Below, piece by piece: positions 7,391 to 12,714 of a stretch of 12,714 nt of DNA (the stretch's first letter is position 1; each line of letters opens with the position of its first letter). This stretch comes from Pseudonocardia sp. (lineage in GTDB: Bacteria > Actinomycetota > Actinomycetes > Mycobacteriales > Pseudonocardiaceae): contig JASLAP010000041.1 in the NCBI GenBank assembly GCA_030147065.1, forward strand, positions 1 to 12,714, written 5' to 3'. The translations under genes and the position numbers were made by a program. Below the pieces are notes generated by a model. The model saw only the letters and a program-made list of their open reading frames with translations. It did no database searches and had not been told where the DNA came from.

Positions 7391-7564
7391 GGCCCCTTCC
7401 CGTGCCCGGCTCGATCCCGCCGCCGCTGCGACGGGCGGGTGATTGTGCCGGTCAGCGCCGCATTGCAATTGCACAAGGCACTGTCCTCGGGCAATCTAAA
7501 CACCAGCCGTCAAGCGGTGGTATCCGCCACCCGATGCGCTGGCATCCCGGGAGAGGAGGCCAAC
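7391..7564. promoter_or_regulatory. Divergent promoter region between the XRE regulator and the small ORF pair
   Basis: This 174-bp region must carry promoters for both directions. It contains the palindrome TGCAATTGCA (7464-7473), the second motif copy (7483-7501), and on the minus strand a TTGACG just upstream of that motif (7507-7512) without a well-spaced -10 partner. GAGAGGAGG at its right end is a near-consensus ribosome-binding site for the plus-strand ORF. Its base composition is visibly more AT-rich than the flanks around 7461-7501. Confidence 0.5.
7483..7501 (-). promoter_or_regulatory. Shared motif, copy 2, upstream of the XRE regulator
   Basis: The plus strand reads GTCC-N3-GGCAATCTAAAC, nearly identical to the copy upstream of the DUF397 gene. 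It lies about 93-111 bp upstream of the regulator's ATG and 63 bp before the GTG of the divergent small ORF. It could therefore control both directions. A role as the operator of the XRE protein is inferred from the repeat and its position only. Confidence 0.5.
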
Positions 7565-7771
7565 GTGACGACTCCGCGGCACGCGCCCACCCCCCGGTCC
7601 CATTCCACGCGGCATCCCGCGACCCAGGGTGCCCGCCTCCCGTCCCGGCCGCTGGCCGGGATCCTCCGCCGTCCGGCCACCAGCCGGGACGTCACACGGG
7701 AAAGGGGATCGATGATGGTTTCCGACGGGAAGACCGGCGTCCGCGGACAACCCGGGCGGTGGTCGACATGA
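7565..7771 (+). CDS. Small basic hypothetical protein (68 aa), coupled to the next ORF
   Basis: The frame opens with a GTG at 7565 that has one of the best ribosome-binding sites in the window: GAGAGGAGG, 5 nt upstream. It encodes 68 residues rich in Arg, Pro, Thr and Ser, with no membrane segment, no recognisable domain and probably little fold. The stop overlaps the next ATG as ATGA, the usual sign of translational coupling. An internal pair of ATG codons (residues 50-51, at 7712 and 7715) also has a good site, AAAGGGG; the product could therefore be a leader peptide of only 19 residues. Evidence that it is translated is the ribosome-binding site plus coupling; I recognise no homologue. Confidence 0.45.
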   Translation: MTTPRHAPTPRSHSTRHPATQGARLPSRPLAGILRRPATSRDVTRERGSMMVSDGKTGVRGQPGRWST

Positions 7772-7965
7772 TCGAACTCATCGTCGCGGGAATCGCGCTG
7801 ATCGTCGTGGTGGCGGTCGTCGTCGGCGTCGTGGACGCCCGGCAGGCGGCCGGCTGGCGACAGATCGCCGCGGAGCGCCGCGAGCAGTGGGAAGCACGGG
7901 TCCTGGAGCTGCACGGCGTCGACGAGCGGTTGGACGACGAGCCCGACGGCTGGGACGACGACTGA
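7768..7965 (+). CDS. Small single-pass membrane protein (65 aa), unknown function
   Basis: This ORF starts at an ATG that overlaps the stop of the preceding small ORF by ATGA and has GGTGG just upstream. The N-terminus MIELIVAGIALIVVVAVVVG forms one strongly hydrophobic helix (about residues 2-22). A charged cytoplasmic-type helix follows (RQIAAERREQWEARVLELHG, 31-50), then a very acidic tail, DERLDDEPDGWDDD (52-65). The clear alternation of a membrane anchor with a charged amphipathic segment argues for a real protein. I do not recognise the family. It is divergent from the XRE regulator and may be under its control. It ends 100 bp before the convergent recR stop. Confidence 0.65.
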   Translation: MIELIVAGIALIVVVAVVVGVVDARQAAGWRQIAAERREQWEARVLELHGVDERLDDEPDGWDDD

Positions 7966-8004
7966 TGCGGCGCGTTCCCGGGGAGTGATCGCGCGGCGTC
8001 AGAC

Positions 8005-8037
8005 CCGGGGTCCGGCCCGGAGCGACCGGGACCCCGG
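8005..8037. terminator. Hairpin between convergent small membrane ORF and recR
   Basis: CCGGGGTC (8005-8012) pairs with GACCCCGG (8030-8037), and with a one-base bulge the stem can extend through the neighbouring CGG/CCG. It lies in the 100-bp gap between two convergent genes, where a bidirectional terminator is expected. There is no T-tract. The surrounding sequence is so GC-rich that other pairings exist. Confidence 0.45.
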
Positions 8038-8065
8038 CCCGGCGCCCGGCGCGGCCGGGTCCGGA

Positions 8066-8683
8066 TCAGACCGCGCGCCGGCCGGAGAGCGCCCGGCCGA
8101 GCGTGAGCTCGTCGGCGAACTCCAGGTCGCCGCCCATCGGCAGGCCGCTGGCCGGGCGGGTGACCGTCAGCCCGGGGAAGTCGCGCAGCAGCCGCACCAG
8201 GTAGGTCGCGGTCGCCTCGCCCTCGGTGTTCGGGTCGGTCGCGATGATCACCTCGGCGATCTCGGTCTCGTCGGCCGCCGGACCGGTGCCGCCGAGGCGG
8301 GCCAGCAGCTCGCGGATCCGCAGCCCGTCCGGGCCGACCCCGGCCAGCGGGTCCAGCGCGCCGCCGAGCACGTGGTAGCGCCCCTTGAACTCGCGGGTGC
8401 GCTCCACCGCCAGTACGTCCTTGGGCTCCTCCACCACGCAGACCACGGTCGGGTCGCGGCGGGCGTCGGAGCAGTAGCGGCAGCGCTCCCGCTCGGAGAC
8501 GTTGCTGCACACCTCGCAGAACCGGACCCCCTGCTTCACCCGCTGCAGGACCTCCTGCAACCGGGACACGTCGACCGGGTCGGCGGCCAGCAGGTGGAAG
8601 GCGATCCGCTGGGCGCTCTTCGGCCCGACCCCCGGCAGCCGGCCCAGCTCGTCGATCAGATCCTGGACCGGTCCCTCGAACAC
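8066..8683 (-). CDS. recR: Recombination mediator protein RecR
   Basis: RecR (205 aa) works with RecO, and in some species RecF, to load RecA onto single-stranded DNA during gap repair. The whole family pattern is present. The helix-hairpin-helix reads LGRLPGVGPKSAQRIAFHLL (13-32). The zinc-binding cysteines are 56, 59, 68 and 71 in FCEVCSN...CRYC. The Toprim domain follows, with VVEEPKD (83-89) and ATDPNTEGEATA (148-159), then GDLEFADELTLGRAL near the end. The start is a GTG at 8683, 3 nt after the ybaB stop, so the two genes are almost certainly co-transcribed and coupled. Length is normal (about 200 aa). Confidence 0.97.
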   Translation of the reverse strand: MFEGPVQDLIDELGRLPGVGPKSAQRIAFHLLAADPVDVSRLQEVLQRVKQGVRFCEVCSNVSERERCRYCSDARRDPTVVCVVEEPKDVLAVERTREFKGRYHVLGGALDPLAGVGPDGLRIRELLARLGGTGPAADETEIAEVIIATDPNTEGEATATYLVRLLRDFPGLTVTRPASGLPMGGDLEFADELTLGRALSGRRAV

Positions 8684-8686
8684 GAC

Positions 8687-9022
8687 CTAACCGAGGCCGG
8701 GCAGGCCGAGGTCGCCGCCCAGGCCCCCGGCCAGCGGGCCCATCTTCTCCGCCTGCAGCTGCTGCGCGGCCCGCGAGGCGTCCTGCATGGCCCCGACCAC
8801 GAGGTCCTGCAGGGTCTCGACGTCCTCGGGGTCGACGACCTGGGGGTCGATGCGCACCGCCCGCACCTCCTGCGCGGCGGTCATGGTGACCTGCACCAGG
8901 CCGTTGCCGGCCTGGCCGACGACCTCGGCCGTGGCCAGCTCGGCCTGGGCGGCCATCAGCTGCTCCTGCATCTTCTGGGCCTGTTGCAAGATCATCTGCA
9001 TGTCGGGCTGACCCGGTTGCAC
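8687..9022 (-). CDS. ybaB: YbaB/EbfC family nucleoid-associated protein
   Basis: This 111-aa DNA-binding protein belongs to the YbaB/EbfC family, small dimers that bind DNA and are nearly always encoded beside recR. Visible features are an N-terminal amphipathic helix MQMILQQAQKMQEQLMAAQAELA (8-30), the strand region EVVGQAGNGLVQVTMTAAQEV (33-53), VRIDPQVVDPEDVETLQDLVVGAM (56-79), and a Gly/Leu-rich tail. The start is a GTG at 9022 with GAGGAG about 8 nt upstream; the frame stays open much further upstream, but that stretch is only the complement of the amidase gene. It is the M. tuberculosis Rv3716c counterpart by position and sequence type. Confidence 0.95.
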   Translation of the reverse strand: MQPGQPDMQMILQQAQKMQEQLMAAQAELATAEVVGQAGNGLVQVTMTAAQEVRAVRIDPQVVDPEDVETLQDLVVGAMQDASRAAQQLQAEKMGPLAGGLGGDLGLPGLG

Positions 9023-9106
9023 CAGCGGTCTCCTCGCAAAGTCGTGCACGGCGCGTCGCGGCGGCGCCGGTCTGCCGCCCAGGGTAGCCGTGACACCCTG
9101 GACCGC
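9023..9106. promoter_or_regulatory. Divergent promoter region ybaB-recR / amidase with a dyad
   Basis: Only 84 bp separate the two divergent starts. The perfect dyad CCAGGGT-N9-ACCCTGG (9079-9101) ends 5 bp before the amidase GTG. On the minus strand it contains TACCCT within GGCTACCCTGG, which fits a -10 box for ybaB. I see no good -35. The dyad could be an operator acting on both genes; this is inferred from position. Confidence 0.4.
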
Positions 9107-9988
9107 GTGTCCAGCGCCCGCCCCGCCCCGCCGCACACGGTCGTCCCGCCCCGGCGGCAGCCGGCCGGCTCGGCGCTCCGCCGTGCGGTCGTGGGGTGTG
9201 CGGCCGGCGCGCTCGTGCTCGGCACCGCCGCCTGCGCGGGCGCTCCCCCACCGGCCACCCGCGCCCCCGGCCCGCAGCCCGCCGCCGTCACCCGGCCGTA
9301 CCCGACGCCGCCCCCGACCCCCACCGCCGCGCCGGATCCGCCGGTCGTCGTGCTGGACGCCGGTCACAACGGCGGCAACGGAGCGCACCCCGCCGAGATC
9401 CGCCGGCCCGTCCCGGACGGCCGGGGCGGCACGAAGGCCTGCAACACCACCGGCACCGCCACCGACGCCGGCTACCCCGAGCACGCCTTCGCCTTCGACG
9501 TCACCGCCCGGACCGCGCAGCTGCTGACCGAGGCGGGGGTGCGGGTGGTCCTGGTCCGCGCCGACGACACCGGCGTCGGCCCGTGCGTCGACGAGCGCGG
9601 CCGGGCAGGCGAGGCCGCCGACGCCGACGCCGTGGTCTCGGTGCACGCCGACGGCTCCCGGCCCGAGCACAGCGGCTTCCACGTCGCGTTGCCCGACCCG
9701 CCGCTGAACCCCGCCCAGGACGCCCCGTCGCGGGCGCTCGGCACGGCCCTGCGCGACGCGATGCGGGCCGGCGGCTTCCCCGACTCCGACTACATCGGAC
9801 GCGAGGGCCTCTCCCCGCGCCCCGACCTGGCCGGGCTCAACCACGCCACCCGCCCGGTCGCGCTGGTCGAGTGCGCCAACATGCGCAACCCCGCCGAGGC
9901 CGCCCTGGTGTCCAGCCCCGAGGGCCGCCAGCGCTACGCCGACGCCATCGCCGCCGGCGTCCTCACCTACCTGTCCACCGCCCCCTGA
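9107..9988 (+). CDS. Secreted zinc N-acetylmuramoyl-L-alanine amidase (Amidase_3, Ami1/Rv3717-like)
   Basis: This enzyme cleaves the bond between N-acetylmuramic acid and L-alanine in peptidoglycan during cell separation or wall recycling. The 293-aa protein has an export signal (Arg25-Arg26, hydrophobic 28-41, possible cut near TAACAGA), a proline-rich linker (47-79) and the Amidase_3 domain. Zinc ligands are visible as His87 in VVLDAGHNGG, Glu125 in GYPEHAFAFD and His180 in VVSVHADGS; the catalytic Glu255 is in ALVECANMRN. Cys112 and Cys160 may form a disulfide. Cys43 sits in a poor lipobox, so lipidation is possible but unlikely. The start is a GTG at 9107 with no clear ribosome-binding site, perhaps leaderless; the true start could differ. 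The same gene is divergent from ybaB-recR in M. tuberculosis. Confidence 0.92.
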   Translation: MSSARPAPPHTVVPPRRQPAGSALRRAVVGCAAGALVLGTAACAGAPPPATRAPGPQPAAVTRPYPTPPPTPTAAPDPPVVVLDAGHNGGNGAHPAEIRRPVPDGRGGTKACNTTGTATDAGYPEHAFAFDVTARTAQLLTEAGVRVVLVRADDTGVGPCVDERGRAGEAADADAVVSVHADGSRPEHSGFHVALPDPPLNPAQDAPSRALGTALRDAMRAGGFPDSDYIGREGLSPRPDLAGLNHATRPVALVECANMRNPAEAALVSSPEGRQRYADAIAAGVLTYLSTAP

Positions 9989-10025
9989 CGGCTCCCCTCC
10001 CCCGCGCCGCTCCCCCGTCCGGACG

Positions 10026-10076
10026 GCAGGAAAGCCACTTTCAGGACGGATTCGGTCCTGAAAGTGGCTTTCCTGC
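10026..10076. repeat. Perfect 22-bp inverted repeat with nested dyads; likely bidirectional terminator
   Basis: The arms 10026-10047 and 10055-10076 are exact reverse complements around a 7-nt loop. Each arm itself contains a small dyad, GAAAG-CCA-CTTTC on the left and GAAAG-TGG-CTTTC on the right. It lies between the convergent ends of the amidase (9988) and the P-type ATPase (10097), where transcripts from both sides must stop. It is clearly less GC-rich than its surroundings. The length and perfection of the match exceed what a terminator needs, so a dispersed palindromic repeat is a second possibility. Confidence 0.8.
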
Positions 10077-10096
10077 TACGGGGCGGGTGGGGGCGG

Positions 10097-12451
10097 TCAG
10101 GCGCGGGTGCGGGTGCGGTCGACGATCCGGTAGGCGATCTCGATCAGGACGGCGGCCACCCCGGCGACCACCAGGCCGGGCAGCAGGGTGGCGGGGTGGC
10201 CCGGGTCGAGCTGCCAGAAGTCCCGGCCGAAGATCCACGGCGAGAACAGCGCGTGGCTGAACGCGGCCAGCGAGGCGACGATCATGGCCGCCTTCCACCA
10301 GGCGAACGGCCGGGCCACCACGATCAGCACCCAGGTCGCCACCAGGTAGAGCACCACGACCGCGGCGGTGCTCTGCTGGATCGGGGTGGCGGTGGGGTCG
10401 GCCCGGGCCATCAGGTAGGTGGTGATGGTGGCCGCGCCGATGATCACCCCGGACGGGATGGCCAGCCGCAGCACCCGGCGCACGAACCCGCGCCGGGCCC
10501 GCTCCGTGTTCGGCGCCAGGGCCAGGAAGAACGCCGGGATGCCGATGGTCAGCGCGCCGATCACGGTGAGGTGGCGGGGCAGGAACGGGAACGGCACCCC
10601 GATGGCCCCGATCGCGATGGCCAGCAGCACCGAGTAGACCGTCTTGGTCAGGAACAGGTTCGAGACCCGCTCGATGTTGCCGATCACCCGCCGGCCCTCG
10701 GCGACGACGTGCGGCAGCGTGGCGAAGGAGTTGTCCAGCAGCACGATCTGGGCGACCGCCCGGGTGGCCGGGCTGCCCGAGCCCATCGCCACGCCGATGT
10801 CGGCGTCCTTGAGGGCGAGCACGTCGTTCACCCCGTCGCCGGTCATCGCCACGGTGTGCCCGTGCGCCTGCAGCGCACCGACCATGTCGCGCTTCTGGGC
10901 CGGGGTGACCCGCCCGAACACGGTGCCGTCGTCCAGCGCGGTGGCCAGTTCCTCGCGGTCGGCGGGCAGCTGCCGGGCGTCGACCGGGGCGTCGGCCCGG
11001 GGCAGGTCCAGCGAGGCGGCGACGGCACCGACCGACAGCGCGTTGTCCCCGGAGATGACCTTGACCGTGACGTCCTGGTCGGCGAAGTAGGCCAGCGTGG
11101 CCTTGGCCTCGTCCCGCACCCGCTGCTGCAGGACCACCAGCCCGGCCGGCTCGACGACCAGCGCCGCGTCGGGGTCCGGGGCGGTCGGGGTGCGGCCGAG
11201 CAGCAGCACCCGCAGCCCGGTCGCGCCGACCCGCTCGGCCTCGGCGCGCTCCGGGCTGGCCTCGGGCAGCAGCACGTCCGACGCGCCGAGCACCCAGTGC
11301 CCGGCCCGCTCGAAGCCGGCCCCGCCCCACTTGCGGGCCGAGGAGAAGGGGACCGCCGTGGACGGCGTCCAGCCCGGTGACGGGCAGCCCTCGGCGACCG
11401 CGGCCAGGCTGGCGTTGGGCCGCGGGTCGGCGGCCGCGAGGGCGCCGAGCACCGCGCGCAGCTCGGCCTCGTCGTACCCGGGGAACGCCCGGACCTCGGC
11501 CAGCCGCATGCCGTTCTCGGTGAGCGTGCCGGTCTTGTCCGCGCAGACCACGTCCACCCGGGCCAGGCCCTCGATCGCCGGCAGCTCCTGGACCAGGCAC
11601 TGCCGCCGGCCCAGCCGGACCACCCCGACCGCGAAGGCGATGCTGGTCAGCAGGACCAGGCCCTCGGGCACCATCGGCACCAGCGCCGCGACCATGCCGC
11701 GCAGGGCGTCGTCGATGCTGGTGCCGGCAGCCGTGCGGAACTGGCTCCAGATGATCAGTGCCGCCGCCGGGACCAGCAGGTAGGTGATGATCTGCAGGAT
11801 CCGGTTGATGCCGGCCCGGAGCTCGGAGTCGACCAGGGTGAACCGGCTGGCCTCCTCGGCCAGCTGCGCGGCGTAGGCGGCCCGGCCGACCTTCGTGGCT
11901 TGCTGCGCGCCGGTGCCGACGGTGACGAAGCTGCCCGACATCAGCAGGTCGCCGGGCTCCTTGTGCACCGGGTCGGACTCCCCGGTCAGCAGCGACTCGT
12001 CGACCTCCAGACCGGCCGCGGCGAGCACCACGCCGTCGACGACGATCTTGTCGCCGGGACCCAGCTCGATCACGTCGTCGAGGACGACCTCGTTCGGCGA
12101 CACCTCGACCGCCCGGCTGTCCCGGCGGACGATCGGGCGGGCCTCGCCGATGATCGCCAGCCGCTCCAGGGTGCGCTTGGCCCGCAGCTCCTGGACCACG
12201 CCGATCAGCGTGTTGATGATGATCACGAAGCCGAACAGGCCGTCCTGGATGGGCCCGATCACCAGGATGATCGCGAACAGCACGCCGACGATCGCGTTGA
12301 ACCGGGTGAACACGTTCGCCCGGATGATCTCGCCGACGCTGCGGCTGGCCCTGGCCGGCACGTCGTTGGTCTGGCCGGCGGCGACCCGGTCGGCGACCTG
12401 GGCGGCGGTCAGGCCGACCAGGACGTCGGTCCGCTCCTCGGTGGTGGACAC
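10097..12451 (-). CDS. ctpE: CtpE-like cation-transporting P-type ATPase
   Basis: This 784-aa integral membrane pump carries the full P-type core: actuator motif LLTGESDPV (154-162), membrane motif MVPEGLVLLTS (260-270), phosphorylation site DKTGTLTE (Asp305), nucleotide-binding Lys374 in KWGG, ISGDN (466-470) and the hinge MTGDGVNDVLALK (536-548). Membrane segments lie near 53-85, 219-280 and in the C-terminal 600-775. The PEGL motif and the run LVQELPAIEGLARVDVVCADKTGT match M. tuberculosis CtpE, described as a calcium-uptake ATPase. Family is firm; the ion is inferred. The start is a GTG at 12451 without a ribosome-binding site, 11 nt after the dnaX stop, so translation by coupling or from a leaderless mRNA is likely. 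The gene is convergent with the amidase. Confidence 0.93.
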   Translation of the reverse strand: MSTTEERTDVLVGLTAAQVADRVAAGQTNDVPARASRSVGEIIRANVFTRFNAIVGVLFAIILVIGPIQDGLFGFVIIINTLIGVVQELRAKRTLERLAIIGEARPIVRRDSRAVEVSPNEVVLDDVIELGPGDKIVVDGVVLAAAGLEVDESLLTGESDPVHKEPGDLLMSGSFVTVGTGAQQATKVGRAAYAAQLAEEASRFTLVDSELRAGINRILQIITYLLVPAAALIIWSQFRTAAGTSIDDALRGMVAALVPMVPEGLVLLTSIAFAVGVVRLGRRQCLVQELPAIEGLARVDVVCADKTGTLTENGMRLAEVRAFPGYDEAELRAVLGALAAADPRPNASLAAVAEGCPSPGWTPSTAVPFSSARKWGGAGFERAGHWVLGASDVLLPEASPERAEAERVGATGLRVLLLGRTPTAPDPDAALVVEPAGLVVLQQRVRDEAKATLAYFADQDVTVKVISGDNALSVGAVAASLDLPRADAPVDARQLPADREELATALDDGTVFGRVTPAQKRDMVGALQAHGHTVAMTGDGVNDVLALKDADIGVAMGSGSPATRAVAQIVLLDNSFATLPHVVAEGRRVIGNIERVSNLFLTKTVYSVLLAIAIGAIGVPFPFLPRHLTVIGALTIGIPAFFLALAPNTERARRGFVRRVLRLAIPSGVIIGAATITTYLMARADPTATPIQQSTAAVVVLYLVATWVLIVVARPFAWWKAAMIVASLAAFSHALFSPWIFGRDFWQLDPGHPATLLPGLVVAGVAAVLIEIAYRIVDRTRTRA

Positions 12452-12457
12452 GTCGGC

Positions 12458-12465
12458 GGAGCCTA
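12458..12465 (-). promoter_or_regulatory. Possible leaderless-promoter -10 box overlapping the dnaX stop
   Basis: On the minus strand the dnaX stop codon TAG begins the hexamer TAGGCT, which fits the actinobacterial -10 pattern TANNNT and ends 8 nt before the ctpE GTG. Transcription would start at or next to the GTG, giving a leaderless mRNA. That would explain the missing ribosome-binding site. No convincing -35 is seen, and a stop codon followed by GCT can be chance. Confidence 0.35.
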
Positions 12466-12714
12466 CGCCCGGCCCTGATCAAGGGCCCGGGCCCCGAGCT
12501 GCGCGCTGAGCAGCTCGATGGCGGCCTCCTCGGGATCGCGGCGCTGCGCTGGCGCGGCCGTGTCGGCGGCCGCCTCGGCGAGCATGGCCTCCTCGTCGTC
12601 GGGCGGGGCCTCCTCGTCGGGCGGCTCGGGCGGCAGCGGCTCGCCGTCGTCGGGCGCCGTGGAGCGCCGGGTGGGCGGCGGGCGGGACGGGCGGCGCTGG
12701 GCCGGCTGCTCGGG
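12463..12714 (-). CDS. dnaX: DNA polymerase III gamma/tau subunit, C-terminal end (partial)
   Basis: This minus-strand frame is open from the right edge to a TAG at 12463-12465 and gives the last 83 residues. It begins Pro/Arg-rich (RRPSRPPPTRR), continues with an acidic, proline-rich linker (DDGEPLPPEPPDEEAPPDDEEAML), and ends QRRDPEEAAIELLSAQLGAR plus a short tail. That last block closely matches the conserved end of actinobacterial DnaX, where RDPEE-x-A-x-ELL-x-x-x-LGA is typical. DnaX is the ATPase of the clamp loader at the replication fork. The AAA+ domain lies outside the window, so the call rests on the C-terminus and on closeness to ybaB-recR, with which dnaX is often grouped. Confidence 0.8.
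   Translation of the reverse strand, partial: PEQPAQRRPSRPPPTRRSTAPDDGEPLPPEPPDEEAPPDDEEAMLAEAAADTAAPAQRRDPEEAAIELLSAQLGARALDQGRA

Noticed and set aside
7507..7512. TTGACG as the -35 box of the XRE promoter
   Set aside because: The hexamer is good, but no TANNNT lies 16-19 bp downstream; the nearest TAGATT is only 9 bp away. It was not called as a promoter by itself.
7985..9106. Long N-terminal extension of the amidase frame
   Set aside because: The frame stays open across the complement of recR and ybaB. The signal peptide and family resemblance begin only after 9107, so the upstream part is a shadow.
10041..12482. 813-codon minus-strand frame overlapping ctpE
   Set aside because: It is the other minus-strand frame of the ctpE gene. 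It is Arg/Gly/Pro-rich without domains, while the ctpE frame carries every P-type ATPase motif.
1..12714. CRISPR arrays, IS elements, prophage genes or integration sites
   Set aside because: No regularly spaced repeats, transposase or integrase motifs, or direct repeats flanking a segment were seen on either strand.

Overview
The window is very GC-rich, and its gene content and synteny point to a mycelial actinomycete, most likely Pseudonocardiales (Pseudonocardia/Amycolatopsis-like). The genus is inferred from codon bias and gene families and has not been tested by a search. Three signs support it: a DUF397 gene paired with an XRE-DUF5753 regulator, which is typical of filamentous actinomycetes; frequent GTG starts; and an amidase / ybaB / recR block arranged like Rv3717-Rv3716c-Rv3715c of Mycobacterium tuberculosis.

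Left part (1-5997), minus strand: a complete peptide-type ABC importer operon in the order dppA-dppB-dppC-dppD-dppF. The lipoprotein binding subunit is made first. A perfect 14-bp hairpin lies between it and the permeases. dppB/dppC and dppC/dppD overlap by ATGA. The last ATPase runs off the left edge after 363 codons. A promoter-like region with a 12-bp palindrome lies upstream of dppA.

Middle (5998-7965): a regulatory island. A DUF397 gene and an XRE-DUF5753 regulator both lie on the minus strand, separated by a 286-bp non-coding gap. The same 19-nt motif sits about 90-100 bp upstream of each. Divergent from the regulator is a pair of tiny plus-strand ORFs overlapping by ATGA, the second encoding a one-helix membrane protein. 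This is the least ordinary part of the window.

Right part (7966-12714): housekeeping genes. ybaB-recR (minus) encode a nucleoid-associated protein and a recombination mediator. Divergent from them is a secreted zinc N-acetylmuramoyl-L-alanine amidase (Ami1/Rv3717-like). A 22-bp perfect palindrome then separates it from a convergent CtpE-type P-type ATPase. That gene starts 11 nt after the stop of dnaX (DNA polymerase III gamma/tau), of which only the last 83 residues are inside the window. dnaX and ybaB-recR are often close neighbours; here ctpE and the amidase lie between them.

I found no rRNA, tRNA, CRISPR array, IS element or phage gene. Most of the window is conserved actinobacterial content. 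The novelty candidates are regulatory (shared motif, palindromes, hairpins) and the small coupled ORFs.
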